64,000 bases of DNA from Pseudorhodoferax sp032153935 (GTDB lineage Bacteria; Pseudomonadota; Gammaproteobacteria; Burkholderiales; Burkholderiaceae_C), in assembly GCF_964253035.1 (NCBI RefSeq), contig NZ_CAXUQL020000001.1, forward strand, positions 2,170,001-2,234,000, read 5' to 3'. The notes below the pieces were generated by a model. The model did no database searches, was not told the DNA's origin, and saw nothing but the letters and a program-made list of their open reading frames with translations. The translations under genes were made by a program, and so were the position numbers. Below are positions 44,357 to 53,078 of this stretch, piece after piece. How positions within the stretch are numbered: position 1 is the first letter of the stretch; every line of letters starts with the position of its first letter.

Positions 44357-45688
44357 TCACCGCAGCAGGAACAGCGAGATCGAGGGATAGACGATCACGA
44401 GCACCAGCCATGCCGCCATGAGTGCGATGAAGGGCTGCACCGACCGGATCACGGTGCCGAAGGACACCTTGAACGCGGCCATGGCGACGATCAGGTTCAG
44501 ACCGACCGGGGGCGTGAGGTAGCCGATCTCCAGGTTGGCGATCATGATGATGCCGAAGTGCACGCCATCCACGCCGATGGATTCGGCCAGCGGCTTGAGC
44601 AGCGGGGCGAAGATCAGGATCGCCGAGCCCACATCCATCACGCAGCCCGCGACCAGCAGCAGCAGGTTGATGCCCAGCATGATCACCCACGGGCTGTCGA
44701 TGTTGCCGATCAGGTGTTGCACCATCTGCTTGGGTGCGCCCGAATGGTCGAGGATGGTGTTGAGGCTGCTCGCGATGCACAGCAGCGGCAGCAGGATCGC
44801 CAGCAGCCGGCTCGTCTCCAGGACCACCGTGCCGAGCAGGCGCAGGTTCATCTCGCGCGTGACCAGGTGGTGCTTCAGGCGCCCCACGGGGCCTGCGCCT
44901 GCGGGCGCCGGCGCCGCGTCGGCGCGGGCGTGGACGAAGAACTCGATGACGAGCGCGTAGGCCAGTGCCACGGCGCCGGCCTCGGTCGGGCTGAAGCGCC
45001 CGGTGTAGATGCCGCCCATCATGATGACCGGCAGCGCGATGGCCAGGATGCCGCCGAGCGTGGCGCGCCAGGCGCCCGAGGCGCTGAAGGGCACGCGCGG
45101 CATCTTGCGGTTGACCCAGAAGGAGTAGCCCGCAAACATCCCCATCAGCAGCAGGCCGGGGCCGACGCCGGCTAGGAACAGATGCGCGATGTTGACGTCG
45201 GTCATGATGCCGTACAGGATCAGCGGGATCGACGGCGGGATGATGATGCCCAGCGTGCCCGCAGACGCGATGGCGCCCACCGCGAACTTCTCTGAATAGC
45301 CGCTTGCCGTCAGCGCCGGGTACATGATCGAGCCGATGGCGAGCATGGTCACGATCGACGAACCGTTGATCGCCGCGAAGGCCGCACACGACAGCACCGC
45401 AGCCACGGCCAGGCCGCCGGGGATCGGCGACGTGAAGGCGCTCATGAAGTTCACCAGGCGCCGTGCAATCGAGCCGCGCGACATCACGTTGCCGGCCAGC
45501 ATGAACAAGGGGATCGACAACAGCACTTCGCGGTCGGCGGCGAACCAGAAGTCCTGGATCATGTACTCGACCTTGCCGTCCGCCACGAAGACGTGGATGT
45601 AGACCGTCACCATCGCCAGCACCAGCACCAGGCTCTGGCGCAGCACCAACATCCCCAGCGCAAGCGCGAGCATTCCAAGCCAGACCAT
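44357..45688 (-). CDS. TRAP transporter large permease (DctM)
   Basis: A 443-residue membrane protein with about twelve hydrophobic segments of the DctM family: PLFMLAGNVMSRGSIARRLVNF, AAFAAINGSSIVTMLAIGSIMYPAL and GTLGIIIPPSIPLILYGIMTDVNIAHLF (key GxxPPS) are diagnostic, with LEIGYLTPPVGLNL in the second half. It forms the Na+-driven channel together with DctQ. An extended loop near residues 225-250 (ADAAPAPAGAGP) is Ala/Pro-rich. The start is two bases after the DctQ stop. Likely imports an organic acid, perhaps aromatic, for the CoA-ligase pathway upstream in the operon. Confidence 0.92.
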   Translation of the reverse strand: MVWLGMLALALGMLVLRQSLVLVLAMVTVYIHVFVADGKVEYMIQDFWFAADREVLLSIPLFMLAGNVMSRGSIARRLVNFMSAFTSPIPGGLAVAAVLSCAAFAAINGSSIVTMLAIGSIMYPALTASGYSEKFAVGAIASAGTLGIIIPPSIPLILYGIMTDVNIAHLFLAGVGPGLLLMGMFAGYSFWVNRKMPRVPFSASGAWRATLGGILAIALPVIMMGGIYTGRFSPTEAGAVALAYALVIEFFVHARADAAPAPAGAGPVGRLKHHLVTREMNLRLLGTVVLETSRLLAILLPLLCIASSLNTILDHSGAPKQMVQHLIGNIDSPWVIMLGINLLLLVAGCVMDVGSAILIFAPLLKPLAESIGVDGVHFGIIMIANLEIGYLTPPVGLNLIVAMAAFKVSFGTVIRSVQPFIALMAAWLVLVIVYPSISLFLLR

Positions 45689-45690
45689 GG

Positions 45691-46188
45691 TCAATGCTCC
45701 GTCCTGGGTGCGGGCTTCAGGGCCGGGAAGGCGGCGAAGCTCAAATGGCGGAAGGCCGAGGACAGGAACATCCATGGCAGGATGGTCTGCAGCGGCCACA
45801 CTTCGATGGCGACGCCAATGCCCCGCTCGCCCAGCGCGAACGAGCTGTGCACGAACAGCACGGCGTAGCAGCCCAGAAAGATGCAGATGAGCGCGGAGGT
45901 CAGATCGGCCACGCGCCCGAGCACGGGCTCCGCCGAACGCGGCAACCAGCGGTCGGCGAACTGCGGCCGCAGGTGCCCGGCATCGGAGGTCACCAGCGCG
46001 AAGCCCACCAGGCCCACCACGGCCGCGGCCCACACCGCGATGCGCTGCGCACCGAAGACACCGTGGCCGAAGACCTCGCGGCCGATCACGTCGCTCATCA
46101 GGGCGATCACCACGATGGAGAAGGCCCCCACGCAGATGAAGGCTTCCAGGTACCTGAGGCCCTTCAAGATCCGTCTTGTCGTTTCCAC
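45691..46188 (-). CDS. TRAP transporter small permease (DctQ)
   Basis: A 165-residue protein with four hydrophobic segments (CVGAFSIVVIALMSDVIGREVFGHGVFG starts the family pattern, with conserved R-E/Q-V-F/L-G near residue 38). It is the small partner of the TRAP permease. It lies between DctP and DctM, with a 108-bp gap after dctP and a two-base gap before dctM. Length and topology are normal. Confidence 0.85.
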   Translation of the reverse strand: METTRRILKGLRYLEAFICVGAFSIVVIALMSDVIGREVFGHGVFGAQRIAVWAAAVVGLVGFALVTSDAGHLRPQFADRWLPRSAEPVLGRVADLTSALICIFLGCYAVLFVHSSFALGERGIGVAIEVWPLQTILPWMFLSSAFRHLSFAAFPALKPAPRTEH

Positions 46189-46296
46189 CGCATCTCCAGA
46201 TTGACAGGTGACAGACGCGCGCCATCCCGCACCACCTGCTTGGGCAGGCGGCGCAAGCGATCACGCCTCGATGTGTATGCGTGTTGTCGGCCGCTG

Positions 46297-47301
46297 CTAC
46301 TTGCCAGCCCGCGCAGCGAAGTCGCGCTTGCCCTGTTGCAGGGCCGCCCACAGCTCTGACGTGGCGCCGTTGACCTCGGCCACGAACTTCGCCTGGTTCG
46401 GCTCGACCAGCCTGGTCCACGCTGCACGCTGCTCCGCGCTGAGTTCGTGGATGAAGCCGCCCTTGGCCTTGAACGCTTCCATCCTTGGCTTGTCGTCCTC
46501 GGCCACGGCCTTGCGCACGCTGGCTGCCGGTGTGCGCGCGTCGAGCACCAGCTTCTGCTGCGCGGGCGTCAGCTTGTTCCACAGCGCCTTGTTCATCACG
46601 GTGGTCGAGCCCAAGTGCGCGTGCCGCGTCATCACATAGTGCGGCGCGCTCTGTGTCGCAGGCGTGGTGCCGTAGACGGAGAACGGCAATTCGCCGGCCT
46701 CGACCAGTCCGTTCTCCAGCCCGGGGATCAGCTCGGAGAAGGGCAGTTGAACGCCATTCGTGCCGAGCGAGCCCCAGAACACCTTGGAGGCGGCCGACGG
46801 CGACACCCGCACCTTCATGCCCTTGACGTCGGCAGGCGAGAGGCAGGCCTTCTTGCAGAACACGTTGGTCCAGCCCACGTCGCCCAGGCCGACGATCACC
46901 AGGCCCTTGGCCTCGAACAGCTTCTGCATCACGGGCAATGCATGGTTGTCGGTGACGAAGTCGCGCTCGGCTTCGCTTTGCCACAGGTAGGGCATGCCCA
47001 GCAGCGCCATCTCGGGAATGACCACCGTGGTGGCGATGTTCGACAGCGAACCCAGTTCGAGCCGGCCGCGCATCAGCTGCGCCACGATCTCCTGCTCATT
47101 GGTCATGTACAGCCGCTCGGCCTTGATCGCTCCGCCCGATCCCTTGGTGATCTTGTCGGCCATGTCGTCGACGATGTTGGCCGACACCGAGCCCGGCTGC
47201 GACAGGGTGGCGATGCGCCAGGTCGACTGCGCAGCGGCCAGGGCGCATGACGCCATCAGGCCGAGCGCGGCGGCCAGCTTCATCATTGCTCGCAATTGCA
47301 T
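46297..47301 (-). CDS. TRAP transporter solute-binding protein (DctP)
   Basis: A 334-residue periplasmic receptor with a signal peptide (residues 1 to about 24, ending ALAAAQS) and DctP-family features: GGAIKAERLYMTNEQEIVAQLMRGRLELG, the ligand-orienting Arg in GMKVRVSPS (about residue 165) and LPFSELIPGLENGLVEAGE. I chose ATG 47301, seven bases after AGGAG, over an in-frame ATG 11 codons earlier. The Arg normally pairs with a ligand carboxylate. It feeds the DctQ-DctM permease encoded downstream. Confidence 0.9.
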   Translation of the reverse strand: MQLRAMMKLAAALGLMASCALAAAQSTWRIATLSQPGSVSANIVDDMADKITKGSGGAIKAERLYMTNEQEIVAQLMRGRLELGSLSNIATTVVIPEMALLGMPYLWQSEAERDFVTDNHALPVMQKLFEAKGLVIVGLGDVGWTNVFCKKACLSPADVKGMKVRVSPSAASKVFWGSLGTNGVQLPFSELIPGLENGLVEAGELPFSVYGTTPATQSAPHYVMTRHAHLGSTTVMNKALWNKLTPAQQKLVLDARTPAASVRKAVAEDDKPRMEAFKAKGGFIHELSAEQRAAWTRLVEPNQAKFVAEVNGATSELWAALQQGKRDFAARAGK

Positions 47302-47375
47302 GTCTTGTCTCCTTCGATGTGTAGGGGGGGGCACGCCTGCGGGTGCGAGGCGTGCAAAGGCATCGCCAGGTCGTG

Positions 47376-48119
47376 CTACCAGGTCTCGCTCCAGGGCCGC
47401 AGGTCCAGCTCGTGGGTCCAGGCCGAGCGCTTCTGCTCGTGCAGGTTCACGTAGTTCAGTGCGATGTCGTCGGGCTTGAGGATGCGGTCCTCGGCCAGGC
47501 GCTGGTCGAGGTCGGAGATGTTCTCGCGGGCGAACACGCCCTCGATCGACCCGTCGCAGACGACATGGGCCACATGGATGTTCTTCTTGCCCAGCTCCCG
47601 CGCCATGCTCTGGGCCACCGCCCGCAGGCCGGCCTTGGCGGAGGCGAAGGCCGAGAAGTTCTCGCGGCCGCGCAGGCTGGCGGTGGCGCCCGTGAAGATG
47701 ATGGTGCCGCGCCCGCGCGGCACCATGGCCTTGGCCGCCTCGCGCCCCGCCAGGAAGCCGGCGAAGCAGGCCATCTCCCAGACCTTGGTGAACACGCGCG
47801 CGGTGGTCTCCTCGATGCTGAAGCGCACGTTGGCGCCGATGTTGAACACCACCACCTCCAGCGGCCCGATGTCGCGTTCGATTTCCTGGAACAGCGCAAC
47901 CGTCTCCTCCTCGGACCGCGCATCGACACCCCGGGCGTGCACCACGCCGCCCTGGTCGCGGATGCCCTGGGCGATGACTTCCAGATCGGGCAGGTTGCGC
48001 GCGCGGCGGGTGATCACGGTCTCGAAGCCGTTCAGCGCGAACGCCTTGGCGATGGCGGCGCCAACGCCGTCGCCGACGCCGATGACGAGACAGACCTTCT
48101 TGGGCTGGTTTTCAGACAT
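47376..48119 (-). CDS. SDR-family protein with catalytic Tyr replaced by Phe
   Basis: A 247-residue short-chain dehydrogenase-fold protein. The cofactor loop reads GVGDGVG (14-20), NNAG is degraded to FNIG (92-95), and the YxxxK site has Phe158 with Lys162 (FASAK) instead of Tyr. TGATAS (143-148) holds the usual Ser/Thr position. The missing Tyr argues against normal dehydrogenase chemistry, although relatives in aromatic-degradation loci also have FxxxK, so it may be a specialised reductase or non-catalytic. It is 74 bp upstream of dctP and 50 bp downstream of the isomerase-like gene, within the same operon. Confidence 0.82.
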   Translation of the reverse strand: MSENQPKKVCLVIGVGDGVGAAIAKAFALNGFETVITRRARNLPDLEVIAQGIRDQGGVVHARGVDARSEEETVALFQEIERDIGPLEVVVFNIGANVRFSIEETTARVFTKVWEMACFAGFLAGREAAKAMVPRGRGTIIFTGATASLRGRENFSAFASAKAGLRAVAQSMARELGKKNIHVAHVVCDGSIEGVFARENISDLDQRLAEDRILKPDDIALNYVNLHEQKRSAWTHELDLRPWSETW

Positions 48120-48169
48120 GTTGGTTTCCTTTCAGGGGCTGCGCTGGGCAAGGGTGGGTGTGGGGGCGT

Positions 48170-48787
48170 TCACGAGGCCGATCCGGACTGGCGGGCGATC
48201 TCTTCTTCGACCTCGCGCAGGCGGTCCTTGCCGAAGAAGAGCTCGCTGCCGACCAGGAAGCTCGGGCTGCCGAACGCCCCGGCGGCGACGGCGGCCTCGG
48301 TGTTGGCCATCAGGCCGGACTTGACCTCGCCGGTCTGGCTGAGCTCCAGCAGGCGGTCGGCCGGCAGGCCGGCCTTTTCCAGCGCACCCCGAAAGACGTC
48401 GGCATCGTCCATCTTCAAGCTGTGCTCCCACATGCAGGCGTAGACCGTTTCGACATACGGCACGAAGACATCGGCCGCCTGCGCCGCTACCGCTCCGCGC
48501 ATCAGCTGCAAGGTGTTCACCGGGAAATGCGGGTTCGACCGGAAGGCTGTCAGGCCATGTCTGGCGACGAAGCGGCTGGTTTCCAGCCTCTCGTACTCCG
48601 GCTTGTTGCGGATGCCGGCGAACGCCGTGGCCGGTGACTGGTTGCCCGTCATCTTGAAGATGCCGCCGAGCAGCACCGGCACGTACGTGAAGGTGGCGCC
48701 GGTGCGCGCTTCGATGGCCGGGATGACCTTGTGGGAGAGGTAGGCATTCGGGCTGCCGAAGTCGAAGAAGAATTTCACTGAGTCCAT
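48170..48787 (-). CDS. 2-hydroxychromene-2-carboxylate isomerase-like (DsbA/GST-kappa fold)
   Basis: A 205-residue thioredoxin-fold protein of the HCCA isomerase family. The N-terminal FFFDFGSPNAYLS carries the catalytic Ser12 in place of a Cys; FKMTGNQSP, RSNPHFPVNTLQLMRG and GAFGSPSFLVGSELFFGKDRL are family blocks. In naphthalene pathways NahD uses glutathione to isomerise hydroxychromene carboxylate. Here it stands between an SDR and a feruloyl-CoA-synthase-like gene, so it may act on an aromatic or CoA-linked intermediate. ATG 48787 is the family start. Confidence 0.88.
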   Translation of the reverse strand: MDSVKFFFDFGSPNAYLSHKVIPAIEARTGATFTYVPVLLGGIFKMTGNQSPATAFAGIRNKPEYERLETSRFVARHGLTAFRSNPHFPVNTLQLMRGAVAAQAADVFVPYVETVYACMWEHSLKMDDADVFRGALEKAGLPADRLLELSQTGEVKSGLMANTEAAVAAGAFGSPSFLVGSELFFGKDRLREVEEEIARQSGSAS

Positions 48788-48861
48788 GGGTTCTCCATTG
48801 CGCGGTTGAAAGTTGGCGTGCCGGTGTGCGGCCGGTCGAGGGTGGGGGGCGGCTCGTTGTG

Positions 48862-50694
48862 TCAGAGCTGGACCACCTCGGGGCCGGGGCTGGCGCTGTA
48901 GAGCTCGGCCACCAGGGCGGCGCGGCAGGCGAGCACGCCACGCTGGTTCACGTAGCCCTTGTCGGTGGTCTCGCCGGCACCGATGGATGCCGGCATGTGC
49001 AGGATGCGGAAGGCGGCCACGCGGTGGGTGGGGCCGCCGGCCTGCCGGTTGTGGGCACGCAGCCGCTCGGCCACGCGCGCGGCGATGGGCGCATAGGCTG
49101 GCGGCGCCAGTTCGCCCTCGGCGCTGGCGCCGGCGCGCTGGCGCTCTGCAGGGTGCACCCACACGAGGAGCCGGATGTCGTCGCGGTCCGGGCCGGCGAT
49201 CACCAGGTCGGTCAGCAGCGGCTGGCAGGCTTCGACCAGGGCCAGGCGCAGGTCGCCGGTGGCCACCCACGAACCGTTGCTGAGCTTGAAGTTCTCGCTG
49301 AGGCGGCCTGCGAAGCGCAGGCCGTCCTCAGGCCGCTCGGGGTTGGCGAACTGCACCAGATCTCCCACGCGGTAGAAGTTCTCTTCGTCGAAAGCGGCGG
49401 CGGTGAGGTCGGGCCGATGCAGGTAGCCCGGCGTCACGTTGGGGCCTCGCGCGCGCACCTCGTAGCGGTCTTCGAACGGCACCAGCTTGACCGTCAGGCC
49501 CGGCAAGGGCAGGCCGATCTCGCCGCCGCCCTCGCTGGGCCAGTGCGTGATCGAGATGCCGGGGCCGGTCTCGGTGGTGCCGTAGCCCGCGCCGAACGCG
49601 ATCTGGTGACCCAGCGTGCGCACGGCCAGTGCCTGCATGCGGTTCCACACCTCCTGCGGCAGGCTGGCGCCGGCGTAGTTCATGCGGCGCAGGCGCGAGA
49701 AGAATGCCAGGCGCAGCTCGTCATCGGCTTCGAGCGCGTCGGCCAGCATCTGCAGTGCCGAGGGCACGCTCAGCAGCGAGGTCGGCCGCACTTCGCGGAT
49801 GTTCGCGATGGTCTTGTGGAACTCCGCCGGTGTGGGCCGCCCGTCGTCGATGTAGAGCGTTCCGCCTTCGCGCAGGATGCCGTGCAGCGTGGCGTTGCCG
49901 CCCACGGTGTGGTGCCAGGGCAGCCAATCCAGCCCGACCGGCACCTGCTCGCTGGAGACGACCAGCCCGCTGGCCTGCACCGCGCTGCACAGCATGCCGT
50001 GGGTGTTGAGAACGCCCTTGGGCGAACCTGTCGAGCCCGAGGTGAACAGGATCTTCGCCACCGTGGAGGCCTGCACCTTGCGGCGTGCCGCTGCCACGGC
50101 GGGCCCCGGCGCCGTGCCGTAGAGGCTGGCGAGGGTTTCGGTGCCCGGCGCGCCGACGCTCGCGCTCAGCCAGGGGGCTCTGGCGAGGGCCGGCACGGCG
50201 CGCGCACCGGAGAAGCGCTCGACATCCTGTGCAAACACCAGCCCTGGCTGCAGCAGCTCGGCGATCTCGGCCAGCCGCGGACGCGCGGGCGCCAGCAGCG
50301 TGTAGTTGGGGGACACCGGCGAGACCGGAACGCCCGCCAGCATGCCGGCGAAGGTCAGCACGGCGTGCTCCAGCGAGGCTCCGGAGAGGATGGCGATCGG
50401 CGTGTCCTGGTGCAGGCCGCGGTCCAGCAGCGCCTGGGCCACCGCCTGCACACGGCGCCAGGCTTCGGCGTAGCACAGCGTTTCCCAGCCGCCACCGGGG
50501 GCGCGCTGCGCCAGGAACACCCGGTCGGGCGCGGCTGCGGCCCAGCGCTCCAGATAGTCGACGATGTTGTCCGCGCATCCGCTCAGCGCGATGGGCGAGC
50601 GCAGCAGGATGCTGCCGTCTGTCCTGCGCTCCAGGTGCACCTCCTTGGGTGCGAACCGGATGCCTGTGGCCGCTGCCGGCGAAGTCGTGTTCAT
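48862..50694 (-). CDS. AMP-dependent CoA ligase, feruloyl-CoA synthase-like
   Basis: A 610-residue acyl-adenylate-forming enzyme. The P-loop motif TSGSTGSPKG is at 218-227, GYGTTETGPGI is the acyl-binding/A5-type motif, FYRVGDLVQF the A7 and GRLSENFKLSNGSWVATGDLR the A8 region; the NGSWV where many ligases have the catalytic Lys hinge is typical of feruloyl-CoA synthases. It converts an aromatic or phenylpropenoic acid to its CoA thioester with ATP. The start at 50694 follows AGGAGACAC. It leads the minus-strand operon with isomerase, SDR and TRAP genes and diverges from the acyl-CoA dehydrogenase operon. Confidence 0.86.
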   Translation of the reverse strand: MNTTSPAAATGIRFAPKEVHLERRTDGSILLRSPIALSGCADNIVDYLERWAAAAPDRVFLAQRAPGGGWETLCYAEAWRRVQAVAQALLDRGLHQDTPIAILSGASLEHAVLTFAGMLAGVPVSPVSPNYTLLAPARPRLAEIAELLQPGLVFAQDVERFSGARAVPALARAPWLSASVGAPGTETLASLYGTAPGPAVAAARRKVQASTVAKILFTSGSTGSPKGVLNTHGMLCSAVQASGLVVSSEQVPVGLDWLPWHHTVGGNATLHGILREGGTLYIDDGRPTPAEFHKTIANIREVRPTSLLSVPSALQMLADALEADDELRLAFFSRLRRMNYAGASLPQEVWNRMQALAVRTLGHQIAFGAGYGTTETGPGISITHWPSEGGGEIGLPLPGLTVKLVPFEDRYEVRARGPNVTPGYLHRPDLTAAAFDEENFYRVGDLVQFANPERPEDGLRFAGRLSENFKLSNGSWVATGDLRLALVEACQPLLTDLVIAGPDRDDIRLLVWVHPAERQRAGASAEGELAPPAYAPIAARVAERLRAHNRQAGGPTHRVAAFRILHMPASIGAGETTDKGYVNQRGVLACRAALVAELYSASPGPEVVQL

Positions 50695-50803
50695 GTGTCT
50701 CCTTGATGGTTTCAAAAAAGAACGTGAATAATTTTTCCTTGGAGTTTCGTGACTGTTTGTCGAATGGCGCATTAGGGCAATCGAGCATTACTTTGCGAAA
50801 AGC

Positions 50804-50822
50804 GAGTGTTAAAAACGCACTC
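50804..50822. promoter_or_regulatory. Inverted repeat in the CoA-ligase/nitronate monooxygenase divergent promoter
   Basis: GAGTG-N9-CACTC (50804-50822) lies 24 bp upstream of the nitronate monooxygenase start in a clearly AT-rich 151-bp divergent region. Two TTGCGAAAAGCGA-like words precede it. The HxlR regulator at the end of the plus-strand operon is the nearest candidate to bind here. Tentative. Confidence 0.4.
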
Positions 50823-50845
50823 ACTATTTTCAACCGGAGCATCTG

Positions 50846-51868
50846 ATGAGCGTTGTCCTGCGTACCCGTATCACCGAACTGTTCGGCATCGAGCGTCCCA
50901 TCGTCCAGGGCGGAATGCACTGCGTGGGCCAGGCGCCGCTGGCAGCGGCGGTCTCCAACGCCGGCGGTCTCGGCCTGATCACGGCCTTGACCATGGGCAG
51001 CTCGGAGAAGCTGGCGGCAGAGATCCGCCGGTGCCGCGAGCTGACCGACAAGCCGTTCGGCGTCAACGTCACCTTCCTGCCGGCGGTGGTGCCGCCCGAC
51101 TACCCGGGCCTGATCCAGGCCATCGTCGACGGTGGTGTGCGCATCGTCGAGACCGCGGGCAACAACCCGGCCAAGTGGATGCCCCTGTTCAAGGAGGCGG
51201 GCATCAAGGTGATCCACAAGTGCACATCGGTGCGCCACGCACTGAAGGCCGAGTCGATCGGCGTCGACGCACTCAGCATCGATGGCTTCGAGTGCGGCGG
51301 CCATCCCGGCGAGGACGACGTGCCCAACATGGTCCTGCTGCCGCTGGCGGCCGACGCGCTCAAGGTGCCCTTCGTCGCTTCCGGCGGCATGGCCGATGGC
51401 CGCTCGCTGGTGGCAGCCCTGTCCATGGGCGCCGAGGGCATCAACATGGGCACGCGCTTCGTGGCCACGGTGGAGGCCCCCGTGCACGACAACGTGAAGC
51501 AGGCCATCGTGGCGGCGAGCGAGCTCGACACCCGGCTGGTGATGCGGCCACTGCGCAACACCGAACGCGTGCTCAACAACGCCGGCGTGGAGCGCATCCT
51601 CGCCAAAGAGCGCGAACTGGGCTCGGCCATTCGGTTCGAGGATGTGCTGGAGCAGGTGGCGGGCGTCTACCCGCGCGTCATGTACAAGGGCGAGATGGAC
51701 GCCGGGGCATGGAGTTGCGGCATGGTGGCCGGCCTCATCCACGACGTGCCGACGGTCGCCGAACTGATGGACCGCATCATGGCGCAGGCCGGCGAGATCA
51801 TCGCTGCGCGCCTGTCCTCGATGGTGCAGGCCGCGTCGCCCCGCGCCGCCGCCCGGGCCCACGCCTGA
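50846..51868 (+). CDS. Nitronate monooxygenase (NMO/FabK-like FMN enzyme)
   Basis: A 340-residue FMN-dependent TIM-barrel protein. It has PIVQGGMHCVG at the start, SNAGGLGLITA, DGFECGGHPGEDD (the family's GGHxG motif) and VASGGMADGRSLVAALSMGAEGINMGTRF with the phosphate-binding loop. This branch oxidises nitronates or nitroalkanes; related proteins are enoyl-ACP reductases. Its start follows a CCGGAG site. It heads the plus-strand operon with two acyl-CoA dehydrogenases, where a role in nitro-compound removal or as an enoyl reductase-like enzyme are both possible. Confidence 0.87.
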   Translation: MSVVLRTRITELFGIERPIVQGGMHCVGQAPLAAAVSNAGGLGLITALTMGSSEKLAAEIRRCRELTDKPFGVNVTFLPAVVPPDYPGLIQAIVDGGVRIVETAGNNPAKWMPLFKEAGIKVIHKCTSVRHALKAESIGVDALSIDGFECGGHPGEDDVPNMVLLPLAADALKVPFVASGGMADGRSLVAALSMGAEGINMGTRFVATVEAPVHDNVKQAIVAASELDTRLVMRPLRNTERVLNNAGVERILAKERELGSAIRFEDVLEQVAGVYPRVMYKGEMDAGAWSCGMVAGLIHDVPTVAELMDRIMAQAGEIIAARLSSMVQAASPRAAARAHA

Positions 51869-51879
51869 AAGGCCCCGCC

Positions 51880-53076
51880 ATGAATCTCGCATTCACAGCG
51901 CAGGAAGAAGCGTTCCGCGCCGAAGTCCGCCGCTTCCTGGCCGACGAACTGCCGCGCGACATTGCCGACAAGGTGGCCGCAGGGCGCCGCCTTGGCAAGG
52001 CCGAGATCGAGCGCTGGCAGGCCATCCTGAGCCGCCGCGGCTGGCTCGCGCCGCATTGGCCCGCGGCCTATGGCGGCGCCGGGTGGTCGGCGGCGCAGCG
52101 CTTCATCTTCGAGGTGGAGATGGCCATGGCGCACGCGCCTTCGCCCATCCCCTTCGGGCTGAACATGCTGGCCCCGGTGCTGATCAAGTACGGCAGCGAA
52201 GAGCAGAAGACGCACTGGCTGGGCCGCATGCTGCGCGGCGAAGACTGGTGGTGCCAGGGCTATTCCGAGCCGGGTGCGGGCTCCGACCTAGCGAACATCC
52301 GGACCACCGCCGTCCGCGACGGCGACCACTACATCGTCAACGGCCAGAAGACCTGGACCACCTTTGGCCAGCACGCGAACATGATGTTCTGCCTGGTGCG
52401 CACCGAAAAGTCCGCCAAACGCCAGCAGGGCATCTCGTTCCTGCTGGTGGACCTCACGTCGCCCGGCGTGGAGGTGCGGCCCATCATCACGCTGGACGGC
52501 GACCACGAGGTCAACGAAGTATTCTTCACCGACGTGCGCGCGCCGGTCGCCAACCTCGTGGGCGAAGAGAACCAGGGCTGGACCTATGCCAAGTACCTGC
52601 TGACCTATGAGCGCACCTCGATGGCGGGCATCGGCAGCTCGTCGGCCGCGATGGCATCGCTGAAGGCGCTGATCCGCCGCGAGACGAAGAACGGCAAGCC
52701 TCTGGCCGACGACCCGCTCTTCGCAACCCGCGTCGCGCGTGTCGAAATCGAACTGTCCAACCTGCGCACGACCGCGATGCGGGTGGTGGCGGCGGCCACG
52801 CGCGGCGAGGTGCCGGGGCCGGAGAGTTCGATGCTGAAGATCCGCGGCACCGAGGTGCGCCAGCAGATCAGCGCGCTGGCCCGGCGCGCGATCGGGCCCG
52901 GCGCGCGGGCCTACCTGGCCGAGATCGCGGAAGACGACCCCGGGCAGTTGCCGGCCGGCGATGCGCTGGCTCCCTCTGTCACTCCCACCTATCTGAACCT
53001 GCGCAAGCTGACGATCTACGGCGGATCCAACGAGGTCCAGCGCAACATCATCTCCAAGACCACCCTGCGGCTCTGA
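51880..53076 (+). CDS. Acyl-CoA dehydrogenase (first of a pair)
   Basis: A 398-residue FAD-dependent acyl-CoA dehydrogenase. FAD and substrate-binding blocks are YSEPGAGSDLANIRTTA, NGQKTWTTFGQHA (the Trp stacks on FAD), and the C-terminal YGGSNEVQRNIISK. The N-terminal FLADELPRDI and WPAAYGGAGW are family features. Members introduce an alpha-beta double bond into an acyl-CoA and pass electrons to ETF. It is immediately followed, two bases later, by a second, shorter dehydrogenase, an arrangement typical of heteromeric (alpha2beta2) enzymes acting on bulky CoA esters. Confidence 0.92.
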   Translation: MNLAFTAQEEAFRAEVRRFLADELPRDIADKVAAGRRLGKAEIERWQAILSRRGWLAPHWPAAYGGAGWSAAQRFIFEVEMAMAHAPSPIPFGLNMLAPVLIKYGSEEQKTHWLGRMLRGEDWWCQGYSEPGAGSDLANIRTTAVRDGDHYIVNGQKTWTTFGQHANMMFCLVRTEKSAKRQQGISFLLVDLTSPGVEVRPIITLDGDHEVNEVFFTDVRAPVANLVGEENQGWTYAKYLLTYERTSMAGIGSSSAAMASLKALIRRETKNGKPLADDPLFATRVARVEIELSNLRTTAMRVVAAATRGEVPGPESSMLKIRGTEVRQQISALARRAIGPGARAYLAEIAEDDPGQLPAGDALAPSVTPTYLNLRKLTIYGGSNEVQRNIISKTTLRL

Positions 53077-53078
53077 CC

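Noticed and set aside
44357..46984. An 875-residue frame suggesting a DctP-DctQ-DctM fusion
   Set aside because: Upstream of the DctM start the frame is an out-of-frame reading of dctP and dctQ; both have their own complete frames.
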